Positions 62,577 through 64,000 of a stretch of DNA of 64,000 nt are shown here, piece after piece. Numbering within the stretch: the first letter of the stretch is position 1; the number at the start of each line of letters is the position of its first letter. The notes under the pieces were generated by a model. The model searched no databases. It was not told the DNA's origin and saw only the letters and a program-made list of their open reading frames with translations. Location: contig CAKOHE010000085.1 in assembly GCA_934047225.1 (NCBI GenBank), positions 1 to 64,000 on the forward strand, written 5' to 3'. A program made the translations under genes and the position numbers. This DNA comes from Ypsolopha sequella (Eukaryota > Arthropoda > Insecta > Lepidoptera > Ypsolophidae).

Positions 62577-64000
62577 ATAGCCAAAACAAAAACCAGTTCC
62601 GGGCGTGGCTTATTCTATTTTACGATAGCGCGCGGGGGGAAATTCGTCCCGGTCTCTAAGCTCGCGTCACCATAGCAAAAATACGAATAGAGTGGACGAG
62701 GCAGGGTCAAAAGTAATACGTATTTTATTTTATCCAATTTATTTGTGTATTTCGAACATCGTCACACGGCATTGATCCTACTTGCTATCACGTCGGAACG
62801 TAAATTTATTATGGTCGGCTAAAAGTGGTTTTTTGAGTATTTGATTTATCAGTTGACACTCGGAACATTTCAGATACTCTTTTAGAGATACATAATAATA
62901 TCGTGACGGTTAATTGTCACCATTACCCATGCTTTAAATATTTTTCGCCCGTTCAGCTGGTTTTACACTTGCGGGAAAATAAATTGGACCAAAAATTTCC
63001 TTACAACAATTTTTTACTAAAGTTGTTATTACAAAAAGTGGAAACTAACAAATATTCTCAGAAGGAATGCACCACGTCACTATCTATCTCACTGTAGCCT
63101 ATATCAATTATGCCTCTCTCATTCAACTACGTTTAACTGCGTTACTATCTCATTCCAACTCATTTTAAATAGCGTCACTATTTATCTCACTCTAACGCGT
63201 GTTAAATGGCATTTCTAATGAACGTCAAATATTTTTACTGCCCGCCACTCTTTTATTCTAAATTCTAATTATTTTAAAAAATACGCAGCTCCTTTGGTAG
63301 TAAAATAGCAATAACTTTTTTTTCAAAATTGCCAGATCATTTGAAAAACAATATTTGATGAGCCGTTATCTAAGACAATTTACAAAACTAACATAGGACA
63401 TTTTTTTTCAGGGTGTGGTATCGAACTAACCTAATTACAAAAAATTGCTCATAAATTGGGTTTTTATTTTTCTTCCTGATGTAACAAACAGCATTTCAAG
63501 GTTTATTTTTGACTTTATCAATAGCATGACTATTCAGAGTTGCGCAACAAAAATTTTATTCTTAGAATTTAGAACTGGTTAGCTTGGACTCTCAAAAATC
63601 TATTCGAATTTATAAAAGTACCATCAACTCGACGACTATCTACTTTTTGCTGAGGTCATAATTTGATATTCTGGTCAGTCATGAGCTGGCCTACCAGCCT
63701 TCCAAGGGAAAGCGTTGACTTTTGGGACACCTGTTTACCCTTGGGATAAATCGCCAAGTGTTTAAAATATAGAAATTTATTTGTATCATAGTTTGAAATG
63801 TTCAGGTCCCTTTACGCAAAATGAAAAAACAAAACTCTTTTAGGATTAATTTGTTGTCCCTATGTTTGTCTGTTTGTCCGTTTGTCTAGGCAATTTTTCT
63901 GGGTAAAATCAATAAATGCTAATATTTACAGCCCTGTAAAATATACATATTATAACGTTTTTATGGCCTTTTGTTTAACTTTTTCATACAAATTTTCTCC
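62577..64000. other. No gene recognised
   Basis: AT-rich. Loose repeats around 63070-63200 share CGTCACTATCTATCTCACT or a variant three times. No ORF with a known motif. Confidence 0.5.

Overview
The window is insect nuclear DNA, most likely from a moth or butterfly. It is AT-rich and spliced, and it is packed with eukaryotic transposons: Tc1, mariner, pogo, piggyBac-like, hAT-like and P/THAP elements, LINEs of the R1, RTE, I and restriction-like-endonuclease types, and a BEL/Pao LTR element. Short repeats that I recall as common in Lepidoptera (the RTE 3' ends near 18.7 and 21.8 kb, the GGAACCCTAAAAA tails, AGATGGCGCT) support that placement. This is recognition, not a database search. I see no ordinary host gene, no RNA gene and no CRISPR array.

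Layout. 0-1.1 kb: right half of a Tc1 element. 1.2-2.2 kb: broken R1-type LINE. 2.8-3.3 and 12.6-13.1 kb: two copies of an unidentified repeat. 3.95-4.74 kb: 36-bp minisatellite. 7.26-9.0 kb: mariner relic holding a piggyBac-like MITE and a 75-bp tandem array. 9.4-11.5 kb: 5'-truncated LINE with a C-terminal PD-(D/E)XK-type nuclease. 13.9-15.4 kb: foldback element with repeated XhoI-like modules. 15.7-19.4 kb: a chain of MITEs. 19.5-21.7 kb: a THAP-encoding element containing its own internally deleted derivative.

22.9-42.0 kb is one decayed P-superfamily (THAP9-like) transposase gene on the minus strand. Its exons can be followed from the THAP zinc finger (about 42 kb) to the C-terminus (22.9 kb). 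It is disrupted by a 6.3-kb duplication, two arrays of an 81-bp repeat (49 and 47 units), a duplicated 78-nt exon, a 391-bp tandem repeat, MITEs and a LINE.

42.6-44.3 kb carries two hAT-like elements. 44.3-57.4 kb carries two different, nearly full-length I-group LINEs head to tail, separated and flanked by three identical copies of a 12-bp target site. The first LINE is interrupted in ORF1 by a BEL/Pao element whose two LTRs look identical. Both LINEs share a 3' stem-loop that keeps its pairing despite base changes; the same stem-loop occurs in the 391-bp repeats inside the P gene. 58.8-59.5 kb is a 202-bp tandem repeat, 59.5-62.3 kb a broken pogo element with a PHD-like finger, and the remainder is AT-rich with one 98-bp MITE.

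The window reads as a transposon graveyard with several young insertions: the LINE pair, the BEL element, and the P-gene duplication. The most unusual structures are the same-site LINE pair with its covarying 3' hairpin, and the 81-bp arrays in the P gene.
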